Below are positions 17,899-26,882 of a stretch of DNA of 64,000 nucleotides, piece after piece (the first letter of the stretch is position 1; each line of letters starts with the position of its first letter). The position numbers and the translations under genes are program-made. Location: contig NZ_JAAXLS010000020.1 in assembly GCF_012328925.1 (NCBI RefSeq), forward strand, positions 60,593-124,592. The letters run 5' to 3'. The notes under the pieces were generated by a model, which saw nothing but the letters and a program-made list of their open reading frames with translations, made no database searches and was not told the DNA's origin. The DNA comes from Amycolatopsis acididurans (GTDB lineage: Bacteria; Actinomycetota; Actinomycetes; Mycobacteriales; Pseudonocardiaceae).

Positions 17899-18677
17899 CG
17901 GCCACGACGGATCGGTTCGCGGGCAAGGTCGCGGTGGTGACCGGCGCGGCTTCCGGCATCGGCGCCGGCATCACCCGGCGTCTGGTCGCCGAGGGCGCCA
18001 GGGTGGTCGGTGGCGATATCGCCGCCGATGGGCTCAAGGCACTCGGGGACGAGCTCGGGGACGCCTTCGCCGGCGTGCCCACCGACGTTACGGTCGAAGA
18101 CCAGGTCGAGCACATGGTGCACGTCGCCGACAAGACCTGGGGAGCGCTGCACGTGGCGTTCAACGTCGCCGGCTCGGCCCGCCTGGGTCCGGTCGCGGAA
18201 CTGGCCGAGAACGACTGGGACTACACCGTCGACCTCGTGCTCAAAGGTCAGTTCCTCAGCGCCAAGCACGAAGCGCGGCTCATGCGCCGCGACGGCGGCG
18301 GCGCGATCGTCCTCATCTCCTCGCTCAACGCCCATGTTCCGATGTTCGGCGGGAGCCCCTATGCCGCGGCCAAGGCGGGCGCCGAGATGCTCACGAAGAA
18401 CGCCGCTCTCGAGCTGGCACGACATGGCATCAGGGTCAACGCCATCCTGCCGGGGCTGGTCGACACGCCCGCCACGGCCGGCTTCCTCGCGCACCCGCAG
18501 CTGCGCGCCGACTTCATCGGCAGGATCCCGCTCGGCCGCCCCGCCGACACCGGCGACATTGCGGGCCCCGCGCTCTACCTGGCCAGCGATGACGCACGCT
18601 ACATCACCGGAACGAGCCTGGTCGTCGACGGCGGATGGGAGATCACCGGCTATCCCGACCTGAGCAAGTACCTCTGA
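17895..18677 (+). CDS. Short-chain dehydrogenase/reductase
   Basis: 260 residues with TGAASGIGAG cofactor motif, NVAGSA, catalytic Ser in LISSL and YAAAK with Tyr/Lys, ending in a typical SDR C-terminus (GTSLVVDGGWEITG). Start is the ATG at 17895 overlapping the preceding stop. Last gene of the amidohydrolase/MIP18/SDR operon. The longer frame starting at 17211 runs antisense to nothing and is just read-through of the previous genes. Confidence 0.93.
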   Translation: MTATTDRFAGKVAVVTGAASGIGAGITRRLVAEGARVVGGDIAADGLKALGDELGDAFAGVPTDVTVEDQVEHMVHVADKTWGALHVAFNVAGSARLGPVAELAENDWDYTVDLVLKGQFLSAKHEARLMRRDGGGAIVLISSLNAHVPMFGGSPYAAAKAGAEMLTKNAALELARHGIRVNAILPGLVDTPATAGFLAHPQLRADFIGRIPLGRPADTGDIAGPALYLASDDARYITGTSLVVDGGWEITGYPDLSKYL

Positions 18678-18718
18678 CGAACTGGGCCGCGGGTGCGCCG
18701 GAGGGTGCCAGCCCCATC

Positions 18719-20371
18719 TCAGGCGCGGAACACCGCCGCCGGGTCTGCGTACCTCGTCCCCGGCACGTCCCGGATGCGATCCGCGTGCCCGCGGACCAGA
18801 GAGAACGCCGCGGCGACAGCCGGGAGTTCAGCGTCGGGGATCCCCATGCCGGCCAGCTCCAGGAGGGCGAGCGCGGGCGCCGACGGATCCGGCAGCGGCT
18901 GGGTCGCGGCGGGCCGCGGCGCGTCGACCGAGTCCGGGACCGGCGCCGGGCGGGCGAGATGCCAATCGGTCACCGCCTGATACGCGGCGCCCACGCGCAG
19001 CACCGTGTCCTCGGCGAAGGGCCGGCCCGCGACCTGCATCGCGAGCGGAAGCCCAGCCGCCGAGAAGCCGACCGGGACGGTGAGGACAGGATTACCCAGC
19101 CCGTTCCAGTACGCCGTGAGGTATGTGAGGTCGCTCCTGGCGAAGATGGTGCCGATGTAGTCGGCGGCGTTTTCCAGCGGTGGCGCCGGGGCGGCAACGG
19201 TCGGCGTGATCAATACGTCGAACTCGTCCCACAACTCGCCCAGCGCGAGCTGGCCGGCTCGCCGGACGCGTAGCGCCTGCACCAGATCCGCCGCCGAAAC
19301 GAACGCGGACATGCCGAGCCCAACGCGCGTCGAGGCGAAGAAGTCGGACCAGCGGTCGCGCAGGTCGGGCGCATGGTAGGCGGCAGCCTCGCCGAGGATG
19401 GTCAGCAAGGTCGCCGAGGTGACCTCCCAGTACAAGGGCAGCTGGACCGGCACGACCTTCGCGCCGCGGGAGCGCAGGATGTCCAGCGCCGCCTCGAGAC
19501 AGCCATCGACCGCGCCGTCGCGGGCCGCGCCCGATACGGCTGTCTGGGCGTCATACCCGATTCGCAGTCCGGCGAGATCACCGCCCGGCGAGTTCAGATA
19601 GTCCGGCACGGGCTCGGCGACCGACGATCGGTCCGCCGGATCCGCTCCGGCGAGCACGGTGAGCAGTTTCGCGCAGTCCTCGGCGGACCGGGCCATCGGG
19701 CCGACGCAGTCGCACGAGTACCCGAGTGGGACGACCCCGGATTTCGGGACCCGGCCGAAGGTCGGCTTCAGGCCCGTGATTCCACACAGCGCCGCGGGCA
19801 TCCGCACACTGGCACCGGTATCAGTGCCGAGCGCGCCCAGGAACATGCCCCCCGCGACGCCTGCCGCCGAGCCCGAACTCGATCCGCCCGTCCAGCGCGC
19901 GACGTCCCACGGATTGCGCGGGATCGGGAAGGGCTTTTCCGGATCCGGCGTACCGAAGGCGAACTCCATCGTCGTCGTCTTGCCGACGATCACCGCACCC
20001 GCCGCCCGCAACCTGGCCACGGCCGGCGCGTCGCCGTCGGCCCACGCGCGGTCGAGCACCAGGCTCTGCGCGGTGGTCTCACCACCCTCGGCCGCGATGA
20101 TGTCCTTGATCCCCACCGGGATCCCGAGCAACGGCAGGCGGACTCCCGCGGCACGAGCCTCGTCGGCCGCACGGGCCGCGGCGAGTGCGGCGTCGGTGAA
20201 GCGCGACATGAAGACGCCGAGCACCGCGTCGTCACGGTCGGCGGCGGCCAGCGCCGCCTCGGTCAGCCGGGTGCTGGTCGTCTCGCCCGCGTCGAGAGCG
20301 CGCAACGCGTCGGACAGGGTCAGCGGCGGATCGGTGCGGGCGTCGGCCCGCTCGACGGTCGGGGCAGCCAT
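18719..20371 (-). CDS. Amidase (amidase signature family)
   Basis: Hydrolyses a carboxamide with a Ser-cisSer-Lys triad. Seen: GIKDI with the catalytic Lys, GGSSSGSAAGVA with the cis-Ser, and GTDTGASVRMPA with the nucleophile Ser (the usual second Gly is Ala). I used the ATG at 20371 (550 residues); a GTG at 20422 adds 17 residues. Last gene of a probable operon with the UTRA regulator and the FAD/Fe-S protein upstream. Nothing in the cluster names the amide. Confidence 0.9.
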   Translation of the reverse strand: MAAPTVERADARTDPPLTLSDALRALDAGETTSTRLTEAALAAADRDDAVLGVFMSRFTDAALAAARAADEARAAGVRLPLLGIPVGIKDIIAAEGGETTAQSLVLDRAWADGDAPAVARLRAAGAVIVGKTTTMEFAFGTPDPEKPFPIPRNPWDVARWTGGSSSGSAAGVAGGMFLGALGTDTGASVRMPAALCGITGLKPTFGRVPKSGVVPLGYSCDCVGPMARSAEDCAKLLTVLAGADPADRSSVAEPVPDYLNSPGGDLAGLRIGYDAQTAVSGAARDGAVDGCLEAALDILRSRGAKVVPVQLPLYWEVTSATLLTILGEAAAYHAPDLRDRWSDFFASTRVGLGMSAFVSAADLVQALRVRRAGQLALGELWDEFDVLITPTVAAPAPPLENAADYIGTIFARSDLTYLTAYWNGLGNPVLTVPVGFSAAGLPLAMQVAGRPFAEDTVLRVGAAYQAVTDWHLARPAPVPDSVDAPRPAATQPLPDPSAPALALLELAGMGIPDAELPAVAAAFSLVRGHADRIRDVPGTRYADPAAVFRA

Positions 20372-20511
20372 GCCCTGGAAGGCTCCGCGCCGGTCGTCAC
20401 GCGCTTGTTTCGGCCGCATCACGCCACGATTGCGCCGCCGCGGCCTGACTTGTGCCCGCCCCGACCTGCACGGCGGGCGTCGGCGCGGGACGGTTGCGCC
20501 GCAACAGCGGC

Positions 20512-21318
20512 TCAGTCAGCCGGGTCCCGCCGCAGGCGGGCGTGGAGTGTCATCCGCCGCCCGGCCGACCGGACGAGCGCCACGTTGAAGATCTCGCCGG
20601 CGTGATCGCGGACCACCTGTTCCGCGACCATGACCGGGTCACCCGGCCGCAGCCCGAGCAGGTCGGCATCGTGCGCATCGGCCAGTGCGGCTTCGAAAAG
20701 ACACTCCGTGTCCGCTACGACGAGGCCGGCATCCGCCAGCCGGACGAACCAGTCCGATCGGAACGGCACCTCCGCCACCGCCTGCGCCTGTGGCCGCCGT
20801 ACGTAGTCGGTGGCCACAGCGAAAGGCCGCTCCGCGACCGACGCGATGTAGTCGACGCACAGCACCTGCTCCCCCGCGGTCCGGCCGAGCAAGCTCGCCA
20901 GCTCCGCCGGGGCGGGCACCATCCGTTCCTCGAGCACGGTCGAGCGGATCGGGCCGCCGAGCATGTCCGCGACGGCCGGGTCCTCGACACCGTGATACTC
21001 ACGCAACGACATCAAGGCGGGGAGATCGAGCACCCGGGTTCCGCGGCCGTGCAGCCGCGTGACGAGACCCTCGTCCCGCAACAGTCCGAGCGCCTGCCGG
21101 ACAGTCGCCCGCGAGGCGCCGTATTCGCTCATCAGCTCCTGCTCGGACGGAAGCCTCCCGCCGACGGTCCCGTTCCGCACGATGCCCGCACGCAACAGGT
21201 CCCGCATCCGGCGTGCCGCGTGATCGGCGTGCGGCCGGGCGCGCTGCGTGCTCAGCCGTCCGCGTGCGCGGGCCGCGTCGAACAGGTCGAGACGATCCGC
21301 TCCGTCGTGTCCCGCCAT
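20512..21318 (-). CDS. GntR-family regulator with UTRA domain (HutC subfamily)
   Basis: 268 residues: N-terminal winged HTH (RLPSEQELMSEYGASRATVRQ) followed by a UTRA ligand-binding domain from about residue 115. GGAGGG stands before the ATG. It lies between the amidase and the FAD/Fe-S gene, in the same direction, so it may be a local regulator of this operon. It belongs to another GntR subfamily than the FCD regulators at 3365, 24337 and 40167. Confidence 0.92.
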   Translation of the reverse strand: MAGHDGADRLDLFDAARARGRLSTQRARPHADHAARRMRDLLRAGIVRNGTVGGRLPSEQELMSEYGASRATVRQALGLLRDEGLVTRLHGRGTRVLDLPALMSLREYHGVEDPAVADMLGGPIRSTVLEERMVPAPAELASLLGRTAGEQVLCVDYIASVAERPFAVATDYVRRPQAQAVAEVPFRSDWFVRLADAGLVVADTECLFEAALADAHDADLLGLRPGDPVMVAEQVVRDHAGEIFNVALVRSAGRRMTLHARLRRDPAD

Positions 21319-21351
21319 CGGGCCCTCCAGCGTCCGCTCGGTGCCGTCATC

Positions 21352-24219
21352 CTACTGGAGGCGCCCACGCTGGGAATCGACAGTTGGGTACACAGTGGAC
21401 TCATCGATCCCCTCCGCGAGCAGCTGCGCGAGATGCATACCCCGCCGTCCCGCGAGGTCGGCGAGCTGCGTCCGGCACGAGAACCCATCGGCCAAAACGG
21501 CCACGCCAGGGGAAACTCGCTCGACCGCGGGCAACAGCTGTTGCCGGGCAACCGCGACGGAGACGTCATAGTGCCCCTTCTCGACACCGAAGTTCCCGGC
21601 GAGCCCGCAGCATCCGGACAGGCGCTCGACGTCGGCGCCGGTCCGGTCGAGGAGCGCCGCGTCTGCGTCCCAGCCCAGGACGGCGTGGTGATGGCAATGC
21701 GGTTGCGCCACCACCTGGCGGCCAGTCAAGGACGGCGGTTCCCAGCCACGCTCGGCGAGCAGCTCGGCCAGCGTCCGCGTGGCGGAGCGGATTTCCTTGG
21801 CCACATCCGTGGCGAGCAACTCGACGGCGTCTGAACGCAGCACCGCGGTGCACGACGGTTCCACCCCCACCACCGGCGTGCCCGGCGCTGCCGCCTCGCG
21901 CAGCGCAGTGACAGTTCGGCCCAGGATCTTCTTCGCCGCATCGAGCTGCCCGGTGGAAATCCAGGTCAGGCCACAGCACTCTTGCCGCGAGGTCAGCCGC
22001 GGCCGGTACCCTGCGGCCTCGAGCACCCGCACGGTCGCGACCCCGACCTCTGGACTGAACCAGTTCGTGAACGAGTCGACGAACAGTACGACGGGGGCCC
22101 CGCCGGGCCGGCGTTGCGCGGTGGTGCGGGCGAACCACGACCGGAAACTCTCCCGCGCGTAGTCCGGGACGCGCCGTCGCGGGTCGACACCGGCGGCCGA
22201 CAGCGCCAGCGGACCGATGACTGGCATCCGGGCACCGGCGTTGACGACCCGTGGCATCCGGCCGGCCAGCCGGGACCAGCGTGGCAGCCAGCCGAGCGTG
22301 TAGTGCGACATGGGCCGGATCCGGCCCTTGTAGGCCTGATACAACGCTTCGGCCTTGTACATCGCCATATCGACGCCGGTGGGACAGTCCGAGGCGCAGC
22401 CCTTACACGCCAGGCACAGGTCGAGCGCATCGCGGACCGCAGGAGATCCCCACCCGTCCACCGTTGCGGAGCCGCTGAGCATTTCCTGAAGTACCCGGGC
22501 GCGGCCGCGGGTCGAGTCCTTTTCGTTCCTGGTGGCAAGGTAGGACGGGCACATCACGCCGCCCGCGGCGGAGTTGTCGGCCCGGCACTTGCCGACCCCG
22601 GTGCACCGGTGCACCGCCTGTGTGAAGTCGCCACCGTCCTCTGTGTACGCCCAGGCCAGGCCGGTGCGCCGGGGCAACGCGGCCGGGACCCGCAGGTCCG
22701 CGTCCAGCGGGCGTGGGTCGACCAGAACGCCGGGGTTGAGCAGGTTCTCCGGATCGAAGACCGCCTTGACCTGACCGAACAGGCGGATCGCGGCGGGCGA
22801 ATACATCCTCGGGAGCAACTCGCTGCGCGCCCGGCCATCGCCGTGCTCGCCGGAGAACGAGCCGCCATAGCCCGCCACCAGCGTCGCCGCCGCCTCGATG
22901 AACGACCGGAACACCGACACGCCTCCGGCGCGGCCCAGCGGGAGGTCGATGCGGATATGCAGACACCCGTCGCCGAAATGGCCGTACGGCAAGCCGGTCA
23001 CGCCGGACTCCCGCATCAGACGGTCGAAGTCCCGCAGGTAGTCCCCGAGTCGCTCAGGCGGCACGGCCGCGTCCTCCCAGCCCGCATGAGCGGGCAATCC
23101 GGCTGGGCTGCGCCCGGCGAGCCCCGCACCGTCCGCGCGGATCCGCCACAGCGCCGCCGCTCGTACCGGATCGTCGACCACAGCCGAGTCGATCACGTCA
23201 CACGCACGAGCGAGTTCCGCCGCCCGGCCGCGCAACTCGGCGCGGTCGTCGCCCGCCAGCTCGACGAACAGCCAAGCCGCACCTCGGGGTAGCTCGGGCA
23301 CGGCCTGCTCGCCGCGACGTGCTCGCAGGACGTCCACGATCCGGGCGTCGAGCCCCTCACAGGCGGTCGGGTCGAACGGCAGTGTCGCCGCGGCAGCGTC
23401 ACCCGCCGCGGCGATGTCGGCGAACCCCAGCGCGACCAGCACCCGGTGCGCGGGCTCGGTGACAAGACGCACCGTCGCCTGCGTGACCAGGCCGAGTGTG
23501 CCCTCGCTGCCGACGATGGTGCGCGCGACGTCGAAACCGCGCTCCGGCAGCAGGTTCTCCAGTGCGTAACCCGACACTTGCCGGCGCAGTCGGCCGAACT
23601 CCGTGCGTATGGTGGCGAGATCGCCGCGGACGACGTGGTCGAGCGCGTCGATCACCCTTGGCCGCTGCCCTGGCCGGCCCTGCCTGGACAGCCGGAGCAG
23701 CTCGCCACTCGCGGTCACCAGATCCAGCCCGAGGACGTTTTCCGATGTGCGGCCGTAAGCCAGGCTCCGCGTGCCACAGGCGTCGTTGCCGATCATGCCG
23801 CCGATGGTGCACCGCGACGAGGTGGACGGATCCGGTCCGAACCGCAGGCCGTGGGCCGCGGTCGCTCGCTGGAGGCGGGCCTGCACCACCCCGGGCTGCA
23901 CCACCGCCGTCCGCGCGTCCGGGTCGATTTCGATCACGCGGTCCATGTGCCGGCTGAAGTCCAGCACCACACCAGCGCCGACGGCGTTGCCGGCCACCGA
24001 GGTCCCGGCACCTCGCGCAACCACAGGGACACCGAGCTCACGGCATACGGCCAGGACGTCGAGCACCTCGTCGGCGGCCCGTGGCCGCACCACCACCGCG
24101 GGCTTGAGCCGGTAGAGCGAGGCGTCGGAGGAGTAGGCCGCGCACGTGGCCGGGTCGTCCGCCACATCGCGCAGACCGGCTCCCCGCAAGGCGGCCGAAA
24201 GCTCTGTTTGGTCGACCAT
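21352..24219 (-). CDS. Fused FAD-linked oxidase / Fe-S oxidoreductase (GlcD-GlcF-like)
   Basis: 955 residues. The N-terminal half is a PCMH-type FAD domain (PVVARGAGTSVAGNAVG, STSSRCTIGGMIGND) with an FAD-oxidase C-terminal domain. The middle has two 4Fe-4S motifs (CTGVGKCR...CP, CLACKGCASDCP). The C-terminal half has two cysteine-rich CCG segments (QECCGLTW, SGCCGLAGN). This is the layout of YdiJ-like 2-hydroxyacid dehydrogenases, so it probably oxidises a 2-hydroxy acid to a 2-oxo acid. Start is the ATG at 24219 with GGGGAG upstream. An operator of the 17-bp family lies 30 bases before the start. Confidence 0.92.
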   Translation of the reverse strand: MVDQTELSAALRGAGLRDVADDPATCAAYSSDASLYRLKPAVVVRPRAADEVLDVLAVCRELGVPVVARGAGTSVAGNAVGAGVVLDFSRHMDRVIEIDPDARTAVVQPGVVQARLQRATAAHGLRFGPDPSTSSRCTIGGMIGNDACGTRSLAYGRTSENVLGLDLVTASGELLRLSRQGRPGQRPRVIDALDHVVRGDLATIRTEFGRLRRQVSGYALENLLPERGFDVARTIVGSEGTLGLVTQATVRLVTEPAHRVLVALGFADIAAAGDAAAATLPFDPTACEGLDARIVDVLRARRGEQAVPELPRGAAWLFVELAGDDRAELRGRAAELARACDVIDSAVVDDPVRAAALWRIRADGAGLAGRSPAGLPAHAGWEDAAVPPERLGDYLRDFDRLMRESGVTGLPYGHFGDGCLHIRIDLPLGRAGGVSVFRSFIEAAATLVAGYGGSFSGEHGDGRARSELLPRMYSPAAIRLFGQVKAVFDPENLLNPGVLVDPRPLDADLRVPAALPRRTGLAWAYTEDGGDFTQAVHRCTGVGKCRADNSAAGGVMCPSYLATRNEKDSTRGRARVLQEMLSGSATVDGWGSPAVRDALDLCLACKGCASDCPTGVDMAMYKAEALYQAYKGRIRPMSHYTLGWLPRWSRLAGRMPRVVNAGARMPVIGPLALSAAGVDPRRRVPDYARESFRSWFARTTAQRRPGGAPVVLFVDSFTNWFSPEVGVATVRVLEAAGYRPRLTSRQECCGLTWISTGQLDAAKKILGRTVTALREAAAPGTPVVGVEPSCTAVLRSDAVELLATDVAKEIRSATRTLAELLAERGWEPPSLTGRQVVAQPHCHHHAVLGWDADAALLDRTGADVERLSGCCGLAGNFGVEKGHYDVSVAVARQQLLPAVERVSPGVAVLADGFSCRTQLADLAGRRGMHLAQLLAEGIDESTVYPTVDSQRGRLQ

Positions 24220-24248
24220 GCGCTCCCCATCTCCTGCCGAATATGGTA

Positions 24249-24265
24249 TTTGACAAAAGATATTA
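24249..24265. promoter_or_regulatory. 17-bp operator candidate, degenerate
   Basis: TTTGAC-AAAAG-ATATTA: good left half, poor right half of the TTTGAT-N5-ATCAAA family. It lies 30 bases before the start of the FAD/Fe-S gene. Weakest of the set. Confidence 0.35.
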
Positions 24266-24336
24266 CGAGCATTGCGCACCATAAGGGAGCGCAAGAGAGG
24301 AACGCTACAGGCCGGAGGTCCTCGGGCGAGGTGAAC

Positions 24337-25026
24337 TCACGCGCTCGCGGTCACTCCGTCGAGCCCCCGCTGCTGAAGATCCTCCACGACCGCTTGACCG
24401 ACGTTGTGTATGTGGCGCTCCATCGCATACCGCGCCGCGGCGCCGTCGCGCACGTCGAGTGCCTTCAGGATGGCGGCGTGATCCTCGATCGAGTGCGTCC
24501 AGCCCTCCACGTTCGGATTCGAACGGCGCGATACCAGCCTGGTCGTGACCGTTACGAACCGCCGCAGCACGTCGGTGGCCGACTTGTTGATCAAACGGTG
24601 GAACTCGAAGTTGGCCTCGTGCAGACCCGCCATATCGCCGGCCTCGTTCCGTTCGCGAATGAGGTCATCCAGTTCGTGCAGACGCTGCAGGTCGGCTTGC
24701 GACAAGGTCTTGGCGGCGCGTTCGGCCAGCACGCCCGAGAGGAAGGCGTGCAGCAGGTAGTAGTCGCGGATCTCCTCGAGTGTCAGCGCCGCGACCTGGA
24801 ACGTGCGGTGCGAGTCACCGACGACGAGGCCCTCATCACGCAACCTGCTCAGCGCCTCGCGGATCGGAGTCGTGCTGACCTCGGCCTGTTTGGCGAGCGC
24901 GACCAGCTTCAGCGGCTCACCCGGGCGCAACTGGCCGGAAATGATGGCATCACGCAGCCAGTCGACAATCCAGTCCGAGGTCTTTCGTTGCCGCTGGGGT
25001 GGCTGGAGGAATTGAGGGCCGGACAC
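24337..25026 (-). CDS. GntR-family regulator, FCD subfamily (paralogue 1)
   Basis: 229 residues: winged HTH with LVALAKQAEVSTTPIREALSR, then a helical FCD domain with the His-rich metal-type pattern (HRLINK, HSIEDHAAIL, ERHIHNV). Extremely similar to the regulator at 40167-40844, including VVGDSHRTF and RDYYLLHAFLSGVLAERAA. Start is GTG with no clear ribosome site, and an operator of the 17-bp family lies 20 bases upstream, so autoregulation is likely. I propose these two paralogues read the repeated TTTGAT-N5-ATCAAA sites; this is inference. Confidence 0.93.
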   Translation of the reverse strand: MSGPQFLQPPQRQRKTSDWIVDWLRDAIISGQLRPGEPLKLVALAKQAEVSTTPIREALSRLRDEGLVVGDSHRTFQVAALTLEEIRDYYLLHAFLSGVLAERAAKTLSQADLQRLHELDDLIRERNEAGDMAGLHEANFEFHRLINKSATDVLRRFVTVTTRLVSRRSNPNVEGWTHSIEDHAAILKALDVRDGAAARYAMERHIHNVGQAVVEDLQQRGLDGVTASA

Positions 25027-25045
25027 GGGCGAAGCTTATTTTTGA

Positions 25046-25062
25046 CTTAATCACAAGTCAAG
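25046..25062. promoter_or_regulatory. 17-bp operator candidate upstream of the GntR/FCD gene
   Basis: CTTAAT-CACAA-GTCAAG fits the family with three changes and sits inside a longer dyad, TTTGAC...GTCAAG (25041-25062). It is 20 bases before the regulator start, the usual autoregulation layout. Confidence 0.45.
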
Positions 25063-25082
25063 CTGGCTCGTCTTGCTCAATC

Positions 25083-26249
25083 TCACGCTGACCTGCGCAG
25101 TATCGTCACAGCGCAGTTCCCGGCAGCGCCCAGCACATGCGCCAGGCCCGTCGCGGCCCCACTCACCTGCCGCGGTCGGGCCTCGCCGCGAAGCTGCCGC
25201 ACGATCTCCACGACCTGCCCGAGATGGGACGCGCCGACAGGCTCCCCCTTGCTTATCAGACCACCACTGGCGTTTACCGGTTTCGGACCACCGATATCCG
25301 TCACCCCCTCGTCGATCAACCGCCCTCCCTCACCGGGCCGGCACAGCCCCAGATGTTCGTACGCCTCCAGTTCGGAGAACGCGTCGGTGTCCTGAACTTC
25401 GAAGCAGTCGATGTCGTCGGGCCCGATCCCGGCCTCGGCGTAAGCCTTCTCCGCGGCCTTGCTCGTCGGCGGTACGGCGTCGTCCGCGCGAGCACTGAGC
25501 GAGTGCATCGGTGCCCGCCAGTCCGCGGAGAAGCCGGCCAGCACCTGCGCACATCCCGCGATCGTTATCTCCGGTCGCGGGTCCGGCGCCGGCCTGTCGC
25601 CGCGGGTCAGGATGACCGCCGCCGCACCCTCGTTGGGGGCGCAAATCTCGAGGAGCCTGATCGGATCGCACACCAGCGGCGACGCGAGGATTTCGTCAAG
25701 GCTGAACTCCTTGCGATACATCGCGTTCTCGTTGTGCACGCTGTTGCGGTGATTCTTGACCGCGACTTTCGCAATCTGGGTCTCGGTCGTCCCATACTCG
25801 TGCATGTGCCGGCTCGCGCGCATCGCCCAGTAGCTCGGGTTCACCGAGAGGCCGAGCTCGATCTGCCACGGCTCGAAGATCATCGCCGGATCCATGAACC
25901 CGCGCGGCATCTTCTCGACACCCACGACGGCCACACAGTCGTACTCACCCGCGCGAAGCCCGAGTATCGCCTGCTTCAGGGCCACGCCGCCGCTGGCACA
26001 GGCCGCCTCGACGTCGCTGATCGGGATACCGGTCGCGCCCAGCGGCTTGAGCGTGCGGGCGCCAGAGGTGGCCGGAAGGTACATGCTCGCGAAATACGCG
26101 GCGTCGACGTCTGCCCACCGCATTCCGGCATCGGCGAGCGCCCGGGTAACCGCGAGCTGGCCCATCTGCGCGGGAGTGACCCCCTCGAACCTGCCGAACG
26201 GGTGCATGCCCACCCCGGCGACGACCACGTGCTCAGCGGACACGCTCAT
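25083..26249 (-). CDS. Thiolase-family protein paired with DUF35
   Basis: 388 residues, thiolase fold: VVVAGVGMHPFGR start, EAACASGGVAL with Cys in the nucleophile region, and VNASGGLISKGEPVGAS near the C-terminus, where canonical thiolases have NxxGGAIALGHP. It begins at the ATG at 26249, overlapping the stop of the DUF35 gene. Such gene pairs form one enzyme, either a thiolase or a retro-aldolase cleaving a beta-hydroxyacyl-CoA (as Ltp2 with its DUF35 partner does). The ASGG in place of the canonical His motif leaves both open. Confidence 0.88.
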   Translation of the reverse strand: MSVSAEHVVVAGVGMHPFGRFEGVTPAQMGQLAVTRALADAGMRWADVDAAYFASMYLPATSGARTLKPLGATGIPISDVEAACASGGVALKQAILGLRAGEYDCVAVVGVEKMPRGFMDPAMIFEPWQIELGLSVNPSYWAMRASRHMHEYGTTETQIAKVAVKNHRNSVHNENAMYRKEFSLDEILASPLVCDPIRLLEICAPNEGAAAVILTRGDRPAPDPRPEITIAGCAQVLAGFSADWRAPMHSLSARADDAVPPTSKAAEKAYAEAGIGPDDIDCFEVQDTDAFSELEAYEHLGLCRPGEGGRLIDEGVTDIGGPKPVNASGGLISKGEPVGASHLGQVVEIVRQLRGEARPRQVSGAATGLAHVLGAAGNCAVTILRRSA

Positions 26250-26665
26250 GCCTCCTCGAACGAGTAGCCGACCACCGGCGCGCCGCCGTCCACGTACAGT
26301 TCCGAGCCGGCGAGCCGCAGCGGCAGCCCGATCTCGAGCCGGTCGACATCCACGTCGATCCTTGCCATGACGCGGACCGCCATGCCGTCGAGTTCGACCA
26401 GGCCGAGTGGTTGCGGCACGCGAGAGATGGCGGCTGCCCGCCGGTCGCCGGGCGGCGGGTTCCGCAGGACCGTGAAGGCCCACAGCGTCCCGCGATCACC
26501 GAGCCCGATGTCGGCGAGCGCGTCGCTCCCGCAGCGCAGGCACAAGACGTCATCCCGTCCGAACAACGTCTCACCGCAGTCGCCGCAGCGTCGCCCGAGC
26601 AACTGCCAGCGACCACTGGACGAACGACCCAGAAACGTCGGAGCCACGGAGCGGGCGTCGGTCAC
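26246..26665 (-). CDS. DUF35 zinc-ribbon/OB-fold protein
   Basis: 139 residues. The four ribbon cysteines are Cys27, Cys30, Cys42 and Cys45, followed by an OB-fold (GTLWAFTVLRNPPPG, LGLVELDGM). Start is the GTG at 26665 with GGGGA upstream; an earlier frame start at 26731 adds a Cys/His-rich but unlikely leader. It is translationally coupled to the thiolase-family gene, with which it should form a complex that holds or positions the acyl-CoA. Confidence 0.88.
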   Translation of the reverse strand: MTDARSVAPTFLGRSSSGRWQLLGRRCGDCGETLFGRDDVLCLRCGSDALADIGLGDRGTLWAFTVLRNPPPGDRRAAAISRVPQPLGLVELDGMAVRVMARIDVDVDRLEIGLPLRLAGSELYVDGGAPVVGYSFEEA

Positions 26666-26775
26666 ACGTATCCCCAATCGTCGATGTCGGCGCGAATTCG
26701 TGCACGGCGCCGAGCCGCAGTGGGCGGACACCGGATCAGCAGTTGACCGCCGTGTACGCGGATCCTAGCATTAGA

Positions 26776-26792
26776 TTTGATCACACACCACA
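26776..26792. promoter_or_regulatory. 17-bp operator candidate in divergent promoter
   Basis: TTTGAT-CACAC-ACCACA: left half and spacer are the same as in the perfect site at 52635-52651, the right half is changed. It lies between the DUF35/thiolase operon and the NDMA-type ADH and could control both. Confidence 0.45.
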
Positions 26793-26882
26793 TATCAATC
26801 ACGCGAGTGGTGGTCATCAGTGAGCGATGTGACTCGTCAGCGGCGTGCACGCACGTCGTCCCGAAACCGCAGGAGACATTTC

